Notes under the pieces: model-generated
Told to the model about the DNA's origin: nothing
What the model saw: only the letters and a program-made list of their open reading frames with translations
The model's database searches: none
Part shown: positions 1-6,340 of the stretch, in pieces
How the letters are laid out: each line of letters starts with the position of its first letter
Numbering within the stretch: position 1 is the first letter of the stretch
Translations under genes and position numbers: made by a program
Assembly (NCBI GenBank): GCA_023398855.1
Contig: JAEWRS010000008.1
Location: 1 to 8,114, forward strand
Direction: 5' to 3'
Length of the DNA stretch: 8,114 nt
Source of the DNA: Bacillota bacterium
Lineage (GTDB): Bacteria; Bacillota; Clostridia; Lachnospirales; Lachnospiraceae

Positions 1-420
1 AAACCACAGAGGTGCAAAGTCCAGACGGATCAGTCCGTCAATATTGGTGTTTCGTCCTGTATAATCCCAGGGACACACCCCGCTGCCCCGCAACAGGGTA
101 CCGGCAAAATATTCCGCTACGAAAATCAGAACCATGTAAAGAAATCCGTGGCGGATAGCCAGTTCCGTTTTCTTTGCAGAAAAGCCGGAATTGGGGGTAA
201 CCCAGCGGTCAATGAGAATTCCAATGGGGCCCAGAAGCGCTCCACATCCGTAGATGGGAAACATTAAGAGGGAAGTCTGCCCCATCAGGCGCCAGTCATG
301 GCGCAAAATGGATTCCATGGAGGTAAAAACCACCTCCAGGCACCAGCCTGTTACCCCGCATTTACAAAAATCCAGGGGCAGCTGTTTTAGGTTTAATTGA
401 ATTTGTGATAGTGTTTTCAT
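1..420 (-). CDS. CmpB-like putative ABC transporter permease (partial, C-terminus off the left edge)
   Basis: The frame is open for 140 codons from an ATG at 420 to the left edge. It resembles the ABC_trans_CmpB family (PF06541, 'putative ABC transporter type IV'), a membrane family of poorly known role. Visible family-like motifs are GWCLE at residues 25-29, a hydrophobic FPIYGCGALL stretch at about 54-63, and CPWDYTG at 116-122 followed by N-x-x-G-x-I-x-L-x-F and a Trp near residue 139. Hydrophobic segments lie at roughly 50-70 and 92-110, so it is probably an inner membrane protein. The start is uncertain: in-frame ATGs also occur at 426 and 429, an in-frame stop lies at 453-451, and none of the three has a clear Shine-Dalgarno sequence. 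It lies 83 nt after cls on the same strand, but a terminator at the cls stop suggests separate transcription. The substrate cannot be predicted. Family call by eye, moderately sure. Confidence 0.7.
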   Translation of the reverse strand, partial: MKTLSQIQLNLKQLPLDFCKCGVTGWCLEVVFTSMESILRHDWRLMGQTSLLMFPIYGCGALLGPIGILIDRWVTPNSGFSAKKTELAIRHGFLYMVLIFVAEYFAGTLLRGSGVCPWDYTGRNTNIDGLIRLDFAPLWF

Positions 421-449
421 ACCCATCATTATGCGCCGGTTATGGAGAT

Positions 450-477
450 ATTATGAAAACAAAAACATAATTTACAG
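450..477 (-). promoter_or_regulatory. Possible weak promoter of the CmpB-like gene
   Basis: Read on the minus strand, CTGTAA (477-472) and CATAAT (455-450) are 16 nt apart in the short gap after the cls terminator. The -10 matches the consensus well; the -35 is poor. An overlapping alternative is TGTAAA-N17-TAATAT. The location, between a terminator and a gene start, is the main support. Confidence 0.3.
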
Positions 478-488
478 CTTCATGAAGC
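477..488. repeat. Perfect 12-bp palindrome GCTTCATGAAGC
   Basis: GCTTCATGAAGC is its own reverse complement. It is flanked by ACA on the left and TGT on the right, the right side shifted by one extra C, giving an imperfect inverted repeat over 474-492. It sits between the cls terminator and the CmpB-like gene and touches the possible -35 element, so it could be a regulator binding site. It could also be chance. Confidence 0.4.
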
Positions 489-503
489 CTGTGATGTCTG
501 GTT

Positions 504-2015
504 CTATAAAAGAGGGGACAGCAGCCTGCTCCCCTGTTCCTTAATCCGGATGAACAGGCTCCTTTGCTCATAGAGCTCCATTGTGATCTCTTTGCATCTC
601 TCTAAATCCTTTAAGAATAATTCTTCCAGCCTTAGAGTAGTCTCCTCGTCATAAATTACAGCATTTACTTCAAAATTAAGCTCAAAGCTTCTGATATCCA
701 TATTGGCCGTTCCATAGGAACTGACCTTTCCATCAGTCATGACTCCCTTGGAGTGAAGGAACCCGTTTTCGTAAGTATAGCATCTGGCTCCAGCGGATAA
801 AAGATCTCCCACATAAGAATAGGAAGCCCAGTAAACAAACGGATGGTCTGGCTTACAGGGGATCATAAGCCTTACATCCACACCGGAACGTGCTGCTACC
901 TGCAAGGTGGTAAGCACGGCGTCATCGGGTACGAAATAGGGGGTCTGAATGTAGATATGGTCCCTTGCCTTTGAAAACAGGCGGATATAATTATCCCGGA
1001 TCTGGCGGCTTCTGGCATCCGGACCGCTTGCAATGATCTGGATTCCAAGGTGGGTTTTCAAGTCACTCATATCAACAACCCCCATATAATCCAGACAGCT
1101 TCCGCCCTCATCTTCACAGAAATATTTCATATTCCGGAACAGGTTTTCTCCTGTCGCATAATTCCAGTCCAGGGCAAAGCGGATCTGCAGGCTCAGTACA
1201 GAGCCTCCCTGAAGCTTTAGATGAGTGTCTCTCCAATAGCCGAATTTGGTGTCCTTGGAAATATATTCCTTCCCAATGTTAAACCCTCCCACATAACCCA
1301 CACGGTTGTCAATGACAACAATCTTTCTGTGATTTCTGTAATTCACGCGAAGCTGCAGGCGGCCAAGTATTGGAGGAAAAAAGATCCCAACCTTTACCCC
1401 GTTTTCTTTTAACTTATTCCATTTATCCTTTGGCATAAAACGTCCTCCCATGCCGTCGCAGAGAATGCGGACCTCCACACCTGCCCTGGCACGTTCTACG
1501 AGAATAGGAATTATGGAATCAAACAATTCGTCATCCTTTATAATGTAATACTGCAAATGAATGAAATAGCCGGCAGCCGAAAGCTCTGCTCTTAAATCTT
1601 TAAACTTTTCCTCACCATCGGTAAAAATCTCCACTGTATTATCAACAGTCAGCACTGCTCCTGATGTTTCTAAGTTATATACCACCAAATCAGCATAATC
1701 ACGGGATAATGAAGATACCAGGCTGATTTCATGGCTTTTTAAAAACTCCTCCTGATTCTTTGCGGAATATCGCACACGGTCTTCCACCTCCTTGACCCGG
1801 AACATCTTACCCTTTCTCATATCCTGGCCCAAAAGCAGATAAAAAAGAATGCCGAATACGGGAATAAAATACAGAGCTAAAAGCCAGGTCCAGACCGCTT
1901 TGGGATCACGCCTCTGAAAAAATACAATAATTATGGAAAGGATCAGATTGATGTAGATCAGATGATCAATCAACCAGCTCCATATCCCAACTGTCTGTAT
2001 CCAAATCATATCCAT
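504..2015 (-). CDS. cls: Cardiolipin synthase, phospholipase D superfamily
   Basis: A 503-residue membrane enzyme expected to join two phosphatidylglycerol molecules into cardiolipin, releasing glycerol. Two hydrophobic segments at about 11-33 and 41-62, separated by QRRDP, form the PLDc_N membrane anchor. Two HKD catalytic motifs follow: HRKIVVID at 229-236 (H229, K231, D236) and HSKGVMTD at 421-428 (H421, K423, D428), each followed by the usual G/N-rich stretch (VGGFNIG and YGTANMDIRS). Both motifs are intact and the length fits the family (about 480-510). The start at 2015 is chosen because AGGAGGGG at 2029-2022 lies 6 nt upstream; an upstream ATG at 2057 would add 14 residues and has no such site. 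It is preceded by the DUF4250 gene terminator, so it is probably transcribed alone, although I could not identify a convincing promoter in 2030-2089. The symbol cls is used for the family; the paralogue cannot be told. Confidence 0.95.
   Translation of the reverse strand: MDMIWIQTVGIWSWLIDHLIYINLILSIIIVFFQRRDPKAVWTWLLALYFIPVFGILFYLLLGQDMRKGKMFRVKEVEDRVRYSAKNQEEFLKSHEISLVSSLSRDYADLVVYNLETSGAVLTVDNTVEIFTDGEEKFKDLRAELSAAGYFIHLQYYIIKDDELFDSIIPILVERARAGVEVRILCDGMGGRFMPKDKWNKLKENGVKVGIFFPPILGRLQLRVNYRNHRKIVVIDNRVGYVGGFNIGKEYISKDTKFGYWRDTHLKLQGGSVLSLQIRFALDWNYATGENLFRNMKYFCEDEGGSCLDYMGVVDMSDLKTHLGIQIIASGPDARSRQIRDNYIRLFSKARDHIYIQTPYFVPDDAVLTTLQVAARSGVDVRLMIPCKPDHPFVYWASYSYVGDLLSAGARCYTYENGFLHSKGVMTDGKVSSYGTANMDIRSFELNFEVNAVIYDEETTLRLEELFLKDLERCKEITMELYEQRSLFIRIKEQGSRLLSPLL
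505..534 (-). terminator. Intrinsic terminator overlapping the cls stop codon
   Basis: On the minus strand GGGGA (534-530) pairs with TCCCC (518-514), with an inner GCA/TGC extension, a GGC loop and a two-base bulge. TCTTTTATA (513-505) follows directly as the T-rich tract. The hairpin lies inside the last codons of cls and the T tract runs into the TAG stop at 506-504. The bulge and the short T tract make it moderate in strength. Confidence 0.5.
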
Positions 2016-2021
2016 AATACA

Positions 2022-2029
2022 CCCCTCCT
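2022..2029 (-). promoter_or_regulatory. Ribosome binding site that sets the cls start
   Basis: Minus-strand AGGAGGGG lies 6 nt before the ATG at 2015. It would be inside the coding region if translation began at the upstream ATG at 2057, so it supports the shorter protein. Confidence 0.85.
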
Positions 2030-2089
2030 GGCTATGCGCCATTGGTCCAGGGAACATTTAAACATATTCCACAGGATCATTGCTTTTGC

Positions 2090-2116
2090 AAAAAGAGCCA
2101 TCGCAGCGGCGATGAC
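2090..2116 (-). terminator. Intrinsic terminator after the DUF4250 gene
   Basis: On the minus strand GTCATCGC (2116-2109) pairs with GCGATGGC (2104-2097) around a CGCT tetraloop, with one T-G wobble. TCTTTTT (2096-2090) follows immediately. The hairpin starts 5 nt after the DUF4250 stop codon. It separates that gene from cls. Confidence 0.85.
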
Positions 2117-2121
2117 CCCTT

Positions 2122-2301
2122 TTATACAAACTGATTTCTCTCCCTGTTGTAATGATAATCAATTGCATCCAAAGAATGAACCAGGTCCTCTTCCTGAATC
2201 CCCAGACTATGACAGCATTCCATCAGAGAAGGATAATAATCTCTTAATTGAGTATTGATATAGCTTAACAGAATCACAGGATCTTTAGGTATATTAAACA
2301 T
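2122..2301 (-). CDS. DUF4250-type small protein of unknown function
   Basis: A 59-residue protein, MFNIPKDPVILLSYINTQLR at the start and NRERNQFV at the end. The pattern (N)xPKDPxxLLSxxNxxLRDxYxSL, then a short acidic helix and a tail ending Y-x-x-x-x-NQF, matches what I know of DUF4250 (PF14056), a family of about 60 residues common in Clostridia and other gut anaerobes with no established function. It has no signal peptide or membrane segment and is probably cytoplasmic. AGGAG at 2315-2311 lies 9 nt before the ATG. It is a monocistronic unit with its own promoter (2361-2333) and terminator (2116-2090). It lies divergent to ansA and upstream of cls on the same strand. The family assignment rests on remembered sequence patterns; that it is a real gene is well supported by the ribosome binding site, promoter and terminator. 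Confidence 0.9.
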   Translation of the reverse strand: MFNIPKDPVILLSYINTQLRDYYPSLMECCHSLGIQEEDLVHSLDAIDYHYNRERNQFV

Positions 2302-2332
2302 TTTTGCTTTCTCCTATTCTGAGATCATATTT

Positions 2333-2361
2333 ATTTTATCATAATCTTACGCAATTGTGAA
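2333..2361 (-). promoter_or_regulatory. Promoter of the DUF4250 gene (extended -10)
   Basis: Minus-strand TTCACA (2361-2356), 17 nt, then TAAAAT (2338-2333), with TG one base upstream of the -10 (an extended -10). The ATG is about 25 nt past the likely transcription start, giving a short leader. A 9-bp palindrome GTGA-A-TCAC (2357-2365) overlaps the -35 and might be a binding site. The rest of the 209-bp gap to ansA (2366-2448) shows no further clear element. Confidence 0.65.
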
Positions 2362-2448
2362 TCACCCTGGGAAAGAATTACGACTTTTTCAAGGCAAATC
2401 AGGTGATACCGGATATACCACGCAAAAGCCCACATAGGAAAAATCCCC

Positions 2449-2477
2449 TGTACGAACGGGAAAATCAGTGTTACAAT
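2449..2477 (+). promoter_or_regulatory. Promoter of ansA (extended -10)
   Basis: TACAAT at 2472-2477 is preceded by TGT, giving an extended -10 of the TGnTACAAT type. The position 17 nt upstream reads TGTACG (2449-2454), a poor -35, as is usual with extended -10 promoters. The start codon at 2511 would be about 27 nt from the likely transcription start. It faces away from the DUF4250 promoter about 90 bp to the left. Confidence 0.55.
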
Positions 2478-2510
2478 CAGATATTAAGATTCTTCAGGAG
2501 GTAGCTTCTT

Positions 2511-3515
2511 ATGAAAAAAATACTAATGTTGGGAACAGGAGGCACCATTGCCTGTAAGCGAAGTGACAGCGGTCTCAAACCGCTCCTCACCTCAGATGAA
2601 ATCCTTTCCTATGTTCCGGAAACATCAAAATTCTGCCAGGCAGACAGCGTGCAGATACTCAATATAGACAGTACCAACATGCAGCCGGAACATTGGCTTG
2701 CCATGGCAAAGGCCATTGAGAGCCACTATGAGGATTACGATGGCTTTGTCATCTGCCACGGTACAGACACCATGGCTTACACAGCTTCAGCACTCTCCTA
2801 TCTGGTGCAGAATTCGGAAAAGCCTATTGTCATTACCGGGGCGCAGAGGCCTATAGATATGGAAAACACCGATGCACGCACCAATTTATCAGACAGCCTG
2901 CGATTTGCAAGCGAAGGAAAGGCTCATGGGGTCACCATAGTCTTTGACGGTAAGGTCATTGCCGGCACCAGAGGAAAAAAGGAGCGGACCAAGAGCTACA
3001 ATGCCTTTTCCAGCATTAATTTTCCTTATATTGCCGCGATTCAGGATGGACATGTGTTGTTTTATGTGGACGATAAGGCTTCCTGCTCCAGAAAAATACA
3101 GTTTTTCCGGGATTTAAATCCCCATGTGGCATTAATGAAACTGATCCCTTCCATGGGGTCGGATGTCCTGGATTATATGGCAGAGCATTACGATGCAGTA
3201 ATCATCGAATCCTTTGGTGTTGGGGGCCTTCCATCCTATGACACAGGAGACTTCTTTAAAGCAGTAAAAAAATGGATCACTCTTGGAAAGACTGTGGTAA
3301 TGACCACTCAGGTGACCAATGAGGGCAGTAATATGTCCATATACGAAGTAGGGCAATCCATTAAACAAGAGCTGGGGCTGTTGGAAGCTTATGATATGAC
3401 ACTGGAAGCCACTGTAACAAAGTTAATGTGGATCCTGGGTCAGACCAGGGATGAAAACGAGATCCGGGAAATGTTTTACCGGACAATTAACAGAGACATT
3501 CTCTGGCAGGCATAA
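2511..3515 (+). CDS. ansA: Type I (cytoplasmic) L-asparaginase
   Basis: A 334-residue enzyme that hydrolyses L-asparagine to aspartate and ammonia. TGGTIA at 9-14 carries the first catalytic threonine (T12). HGTDTM at 83-88 carries the second site Thr-Asp pair (T85, D86), and K161 in the TKSYNAF segment matches the lysine of the Thr-Lys-Asp triad. ITGAQRP (108-114) and the C-terminal domain with ESFGVGGLP and TTQVTNEG are also typical of the family. There is no signal peptide, and the length is close to that of E. coli AnsA (338), which favours the cytoplasmic type I enzyme over the secreted type II. AGGAGGT at 2496-2502 lies 8 nt before the ATG. It is the only plus-strand gene here and is transcribed alone, between its own promoter and a hairpin terminator. 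Glutaminase side activity cannot be judged from sequence. Confidence 0.95.
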   Translation: MKKILMLGTGGTIACKRSDSGLKPLLTSDEILSYVPETSKFCQADSVQILNIDSTNMQPEHWLAMAKAIESHYEDYDGFVICHGTDTMAYTASALSYLVQNSEKPIVITGAQRPIDMENTDARTNLSDSLRFASEGKAHGVTIVFDGKVIAGTRGKKERTKSYNAFSSINFPYIAAIQDGHVLFYVDDKASCSRKIQFFRDLNPHVALMKLIPSMGSDVLDYMAEHYDAVIIESFGVGGLPSYDTGDFFKAVKKWITLGKTVVMTTQVTNEGSNMSIYEVGQSIKQELGLLEAYDMTLEATVTKLMWILGQTRDENEIREMFYRTINRDILWQA

Positions 3516-3566
3516 AATTACAGGCGCTGCACAAGAGCGTAAAATCTCTTTTGCAGCGCCTGTTTT
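3514..3566. terminator. Bidirectional terminator between ansA and clpB
   Basis: ACAGGCGCTGC (3520-3530) pairs perfectly with GCAGCGCCTGT (3553-3563). Inside it AAGAG (3533-3537) pairs with CTCTT (3546-3550) across one mismatch, so the stem is long and strong. AAAA at 3514-3517 and TTTT at 3563-3566 flank it, giving a short T tract in either direction. It begins at the ansA stop codon and lies 21 nt beyond the clpB stop, fitting a shared terminator for convergent genes. Confidence 0.85.
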
Positions 3567-3586
3567 AACAAATCCTCAGCTTCCTT

Positions 3587-6175
3587 CTATTCCAGATAAG
3601 CAATCAGCTTCTGGCTGTCTTCCGACACATCAATTACAATTACATTTCCTGCCCGGACCTCATCCCCAAGTATGATTCTGGCAGCCAGGGTTTCCACATG
3701 CTTTTGTAAGTAACGCTTCAAAGGACGGGCTCCGTAAACCGGATCATATCCCTGTTCCACCACAAATTCCTTTGCCTGGTCCGTCAGTTCTATGGTTAAC
3801 TCCTGATTTTCGATCCGCTTATTTAAATCAGCAAGGAGCAAATCAATAATTCCCGCTATATTTTTCTTATCAAGCGGTTTAAAGAGAATCATCTCATCAA
3901 GCCGGTTTAAGAATTCCGGCCGGAAATGGTTTCTCAAGTCATTCATTACCATTGCTTCCGCATCTTCCCTGATATTGCCTTCTTCATCAATGCCCGCAAG
4001 CAGATACTGGGATCCAAGGTTAGAAGTCATGATAATAATGGTATTTTTAAAGTCAACGGTTTTTCCAGTGGAATCTGTAATCCGGCCATCGTCTAAAACC
4101 TGTAGCAATACGTTAAATACGTCTGGGTGGGCTTTTTCCACTTCGTCAAAAAGAACTACGGAATAAGGTTTTCTCCTCACAGCTTCTGTCAGCTGGCCGC
4201 CCTGATCATAGCCCACATATCCTGGAGGCGCACCGATCAGCCTGGATACCGAATGCTTTTCCATGTATTCGCTCATATCGATCCTGACAATGTTGTTTTC
4301 ATCATCAAACAGGCTTTCTGCCAGAGCCTTGGCAAGCTCTGTCTTACCAACGCCCGTTGGACCTAAAAAGAGGAAAGAGCCAATAGGCTTTGTGGGGTCC
4401 TTGATCCCTGCCTTAGAGCGGATAATAGCTTCCGTAACCTTTGATACCGCCTCTTCCTGGCCAATAACCCTCTTATGAAGCTCCTGATCCAGATGAAGCG
4501 TCTTATTCCTCTCCCCTTCTGTCAGCCTGGTCACTGGAATTCCTGTCCACTTGGACACAATCCTGGAAATCTCTTCCTCCGTGACACTTTCATGAACAAG
4601 GCTCATATCCTGGTTTCTTACCCGTTCCTCTTCTGCTTCCAGTTCCTTTTGCAGCTGTGGAAGTCTTCCGTACTGCAGCTCTGCCGCCCGGTTTAAATCA
4701 TACTTTTGCTGCGCTGCCTGGATCTCCCGGTTGATGCTTTCAATTTCTTCCCTTAAAGAGGATAACCGGTCAACAGAAGCCTTTTCATTTTCCCATTGGG
4801 CTTTTTGAGAGGTGAATGCATCATGAAGCTCAGCCAGTTCCTTTTGAAGCTCAGTCAGGCGGTCCTGACTCAAACGGTCGGTTTCCTTTTTTAAAGCAGC
4901 TTCCTCGATTTCCATCTGCATAATGCGCCTTGATAACTCATCAAGCTCAGCAGGCATGGAATCCAGCTCCGTCTTGATCATGGCGCAGGCCTCATCAACC
5001 AGGTCAATGGCCTTATCCGGCAAAAAACGTTCACTGATGTAGCGGTCAGATAAAGTCGCAGCCGACACCAGAGCAGAGTCTGTGATTTTTACCCCATGAT
5101 AGACCTCATACCGTTCTTTTAATCCCCTTAATATAGAGATGGTATCTTCCACACTTGGCTCATTTACCATGACTGGCTGGAACCGACGTTCCAGTGCCTG
5201 ATCCTTTTCAATATACTGGCGGTATTCATCAAGAGTGGTGGCACCGATACAATGAAGCTCGCCTCTGGCCAGCATTGGCTTTAGCATATTGCCTGCATCC
5301 ATGGATCCTTCTGTTTTTCCTGCTCCTACAATGGTGTGAAGCTCATCAATGAACAGGATAATCTGTCCGTCACTTTTCTTAACCTCGTCAAGAACTGCCT
5401 TTAATCGTTCCTCAAATTCTCCCCGATACTTGGCACCTGCCAGCAATGCCCCCATATCAAGGGCAAATAATTTCTTTTCCTTTAACCCTTCCGGGATGTC
5501 ACCTCTGACAATTCTTTGGGCAAGACCTTCTACCACAGCAGTTTTACCTACTCCTGGCTCACCGATGAGAACCGGATTGTTCTTTGTCTTTCTGGAAAGA
5601 ATGCGCACCACATTCCGGATCTCGCTGTCACGGCCAATCACTGGATCCAGCTTCTGATCCCTGGCCCGTTCCACCATATCGTAGCCATATTTGGTAAGAG
5701 TGTCGTAGGTTACCTCTGGGTTGTCATTTACAACACGCTGGTTTCCTCTTACAGTGGAAAGAGCCTGCAAAAAAGCTTCTCTGGTTATGCCGTAGCTCCG
5801 GAACAGCTCTTTTATTGACTTGGCAGGCTGCTTTAACATGGCCAGGAACAAATGCTCCACGGAAACATATTCATCTCCCATGGACTTTGCCTCACCCTCA
5901 GCGCTTATTAACACTTTGTTTAAGTCATTGCTGATGTACAGCTGCCCTCCACTGACCTTAGGAAGCTTCTCTATTGCCTGAGACGTTTCATTTAAAAATT
6001 GCTCTTTTTGTATGTTCATCTTGGTAATGAGTTTTAAGATCAGACTGTCCTCAATGGTAAGAAGGCTGTACAGCATGTGTTCCTGTTCTATTTGCTGATT
6101 CCCATATTCGTAAGCAAGCTTTTCGCAATTCTGAACCGCTTCCATTGACTTTTGGGTAAATTTATTGATATTCAT
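3587..6175 (-). CDS. clpB: ATP-dependent protein disaggregase ClpB
   Basis: An 862-residue hexameric AAA+ chaperone that, with DnaK/DnaJ/GrpE, pulls proteins out of aggregates after heat or other stress. Domains in order: N-terminal Clp repeat domain (about 1-145); first ATPase with Walker A GEPGVGKT (205-212), pore loop KYRGEFEER (249-257, Y250), Walker B ILFIDE (273-278) and arginine fingers R330/R331; a coiled-coil middle domain (about 404-525, rich in Glu, Lys and Leu); second ATPase with Walker A GPTGVGKT (605-612), pore loop GYVGY (652-656), Walker B VVLFDE (673-678), sensor-1 N719 and sensor-2 GARPLKR (815-821). All key residues are present. The long middle domain indicates ClpB rather than ClpA, ClpC or ClpE. 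The start at 6175 is set by AAGGAGG 8 nt upstream and by the match of [10 protein letters not shown] to the family N-terminus. Monocistronic, with its own strong promoter; no CtsR or CIRCE site is visible. Confidence 0.98.
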   Translation of the reverse strand: MNINKFTQKSMEAVQNCEKLAYEYGNQQIEQEHMLYSLLTIEDSLILKLITKMNIQKEQFLNETSQAIEKLPKVSGGQLYISNDLNKVLISAEGEAKSMGDEYVSVEHLFLAMLKQPAKSIKELFRSYGITREAFLQALSTVRGNQRVVNDNPEVTYDTLTKYGYDMVERARDQKLDPVIGRDSEIRNVVRILSRKTKNNPVLIGEPGVGKTAVVEGLAQRIVRGDIPEGLKEKKLFALDMGALLAGAKYRGEFEERLKAVLDEVKKSDGQIILFIDELHTIVGAGKTEGSMDAGNMLKPMLARGELHCIGATTLDEYRQYIEKDQALERRFQPVMVNEPSVEDTISILRGLKERYEVYHGVKITDSALVSAATLSDRYISERFLPDKAIDLVDEACAMIKTELDSMPAELDELSRRIMQMEIEEAALKKETDRLSQDRLTELQKELAELHDAFTSQKAQWENEKASVDRLSSLREEIESINREIQAAQQKYDLNRAAELQYGRLPQLQKELEAEEERVRNQDMSLVHESVTEEEISRIVSKWTGIPVTRLTEGERNKTLHLDQELHKRVIGQEEAVSKVTEAIIRSKAGIKDPTKPIGSFLFLGPTGVGKTELAKALAESLFDDENNIVRIDMSEYMEKHSVSRLIGAPPGYVGYDQGGQLTEAVRRKPYSVVLFDEVEKAHPDVFNVLLQVLDDGRITDSTGKTVDFKNTIIIMTSNLGSQYLLAGIDEEGNIREDAEAMVMNDLRNHFRPEFLNRLDEMILFKPLDKKNIAGIIDLLLADLNKRIENQELTIELTDQAKEFVVEQGYDPVYGARPLKRYLQKHVETLAARIILGDEVRAGNVIVIDVSEDSQKLIAYLE

Positions 6176-6183
6176 AATGGTTT

Positions 6184-6190
6184 CCTCCTT
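6184..6190 (-). promoter_or_regulatory. Ribosome binding site that sets the clpB start
   Basis: Minus-strand AAGGAGG lies 8 nt before the ATG at 6175. The frame stays open upstream to an ATG at 6412, but that extension would cross the clpB promoter and the MATE terminator, so the start at 6175 is right. Confidence 0.92.
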
Positions 6191-6206
6191 TTTATCCTTT
6201 TGTGTA

Positions 6207-6222
6207 AAGTAGTGTCTTACTT
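6207..6222. repeat. Inverted repeat AAGTA-N6-TACTT in the clpB leader
   Basis: Two perfect 5-bp arms (6207-6211 and 6218-6222) separated by 6 bp. The repeat lies about 5 to 20 nt downstream of the expected transcription start, a position where a bound repressor would block transcription. It does not match the CtsR or HrcA consensus. Short enough to arise by chance. Confidence 0.35.
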
Positions 6223-6243
6223 GTTCTATATGTAATATAACAA
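6221..6243. repeat. Imperfect inverted repeat around the clpB -10 box
   Basis: TTGTT (6221-6225) and AACAA (6239-6243) are complementary, and the ATAT runs inside them extend the symmetry with one unpaired base. The -10 box (6234-6239) lies within it. The region is AT-rich, so chance symmetry is quite possible. Confidence 0.3.
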
Positions 6244-6262
6244 ATAGTGTTGCATCTGTCAA
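6234..6262 (-). promoter_or_regulatory. Strong promoter of clpB
   Basis: Minus-strand TTGACA (6262-6257), 17 nt, TATATT (6239-6234): a perfect -35, optimal spacing and a five-of-six -10 for the housekeeping sigma factor. The likely transcription start is near 6227, giving a leader of about 52 nt to the ATG at 6175. It lies downstream of the MATE terminator, so clpB is an independent unit. Confidence 0.9.
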
Positions 6263-6274
6263 GATAAATATCTT
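6261..6274. repeat. Inverted repeat AAGATA-N2-TATCTT at the clpB -35
   Basis: Perfect 6-bp arms (6261-6266 and 6269-6274) around two bases. It overlaps the outer two bases of the -35 box and extends upstream. It could bind a regulator or be chance in AT-rich DNA. Confidence 0.35.
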
Positions 6275-6307
6275 CCTGTTTAACCGGAATCCGAGCAAAT
6301 TCCCCAC

Positions 6308-6340
6308 AAAAAAACAGTGCCTGTTAAGATACAGACACTG
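6308..6340 (-). terminator. Intrinsic terminator overlapping the MATE gene stop codon
   Basis: On the minus strand CAGTGTCTGT (6340-6331) pairs with ACAGGCACTG (6324-6315), 10 bp with one T-G wobble, around the six-base loop ATCTTA. Seven T residues (6314-6308) follow. The TAA stop at 6326-6324 lies at the junction of loop and right arm. In the plus direction the stem is followed by CTC and six T residues (6344-6349), so it may work both ways, although no plus-strand gene reads into it. Confidence 0.9.

Noticed and set aside
2016..2057. cls start at the upstream ATG (14 extra residues)
   Set aside because: AGGAGGGG lies just before the ATG at 2015 and would be inside the longer coding region; the upstream ATG has no comparable site.
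2030..2089. Promoter for cls, for example TTGCAA near 2090 with TATGTT
   Set aside because: The best pair has a 19-nt spacer and poor boxes, and its -35 would lie in the T tract of the preceding terminator; not strong enough to list.
1962..2258. Plus-strand open frame of 98 codons
   Set aside because: It overlaps the start of cls and most of the DUF4250 gene antisense, has no ribosome binding site and resembles no family; it is the shadow of two better supported genes.
2401..2420. GATACC / GATATACC near-repeat in the ansA upstream region
   Set aside because: Only two short imperfect copies next to each other, with no third copy or symmetry; within chance expectation.
3132..3368. Minus-strand open frame of 78 codons inside ansA
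   Set aside because: It is antisense to conserved asparaginase coding sequence with no start signal or recognisable family.
3975..5818. Several plus-strand open frames of 60-100 codons opposite clpB
   Set aside because: The minus strand here encodes a complete ClpB with all motifs. The antisense frames have compositions typical of shadow translations and no start signals.
6176..6307. CtsR heptad repeats or a CIRCE element upstream of clpB
   Set aside because: Looked for GGTCAAA-type tandem heptads and TTAGCACTC-N9-GAGTGCTAA on both strands by eye; neither is present.
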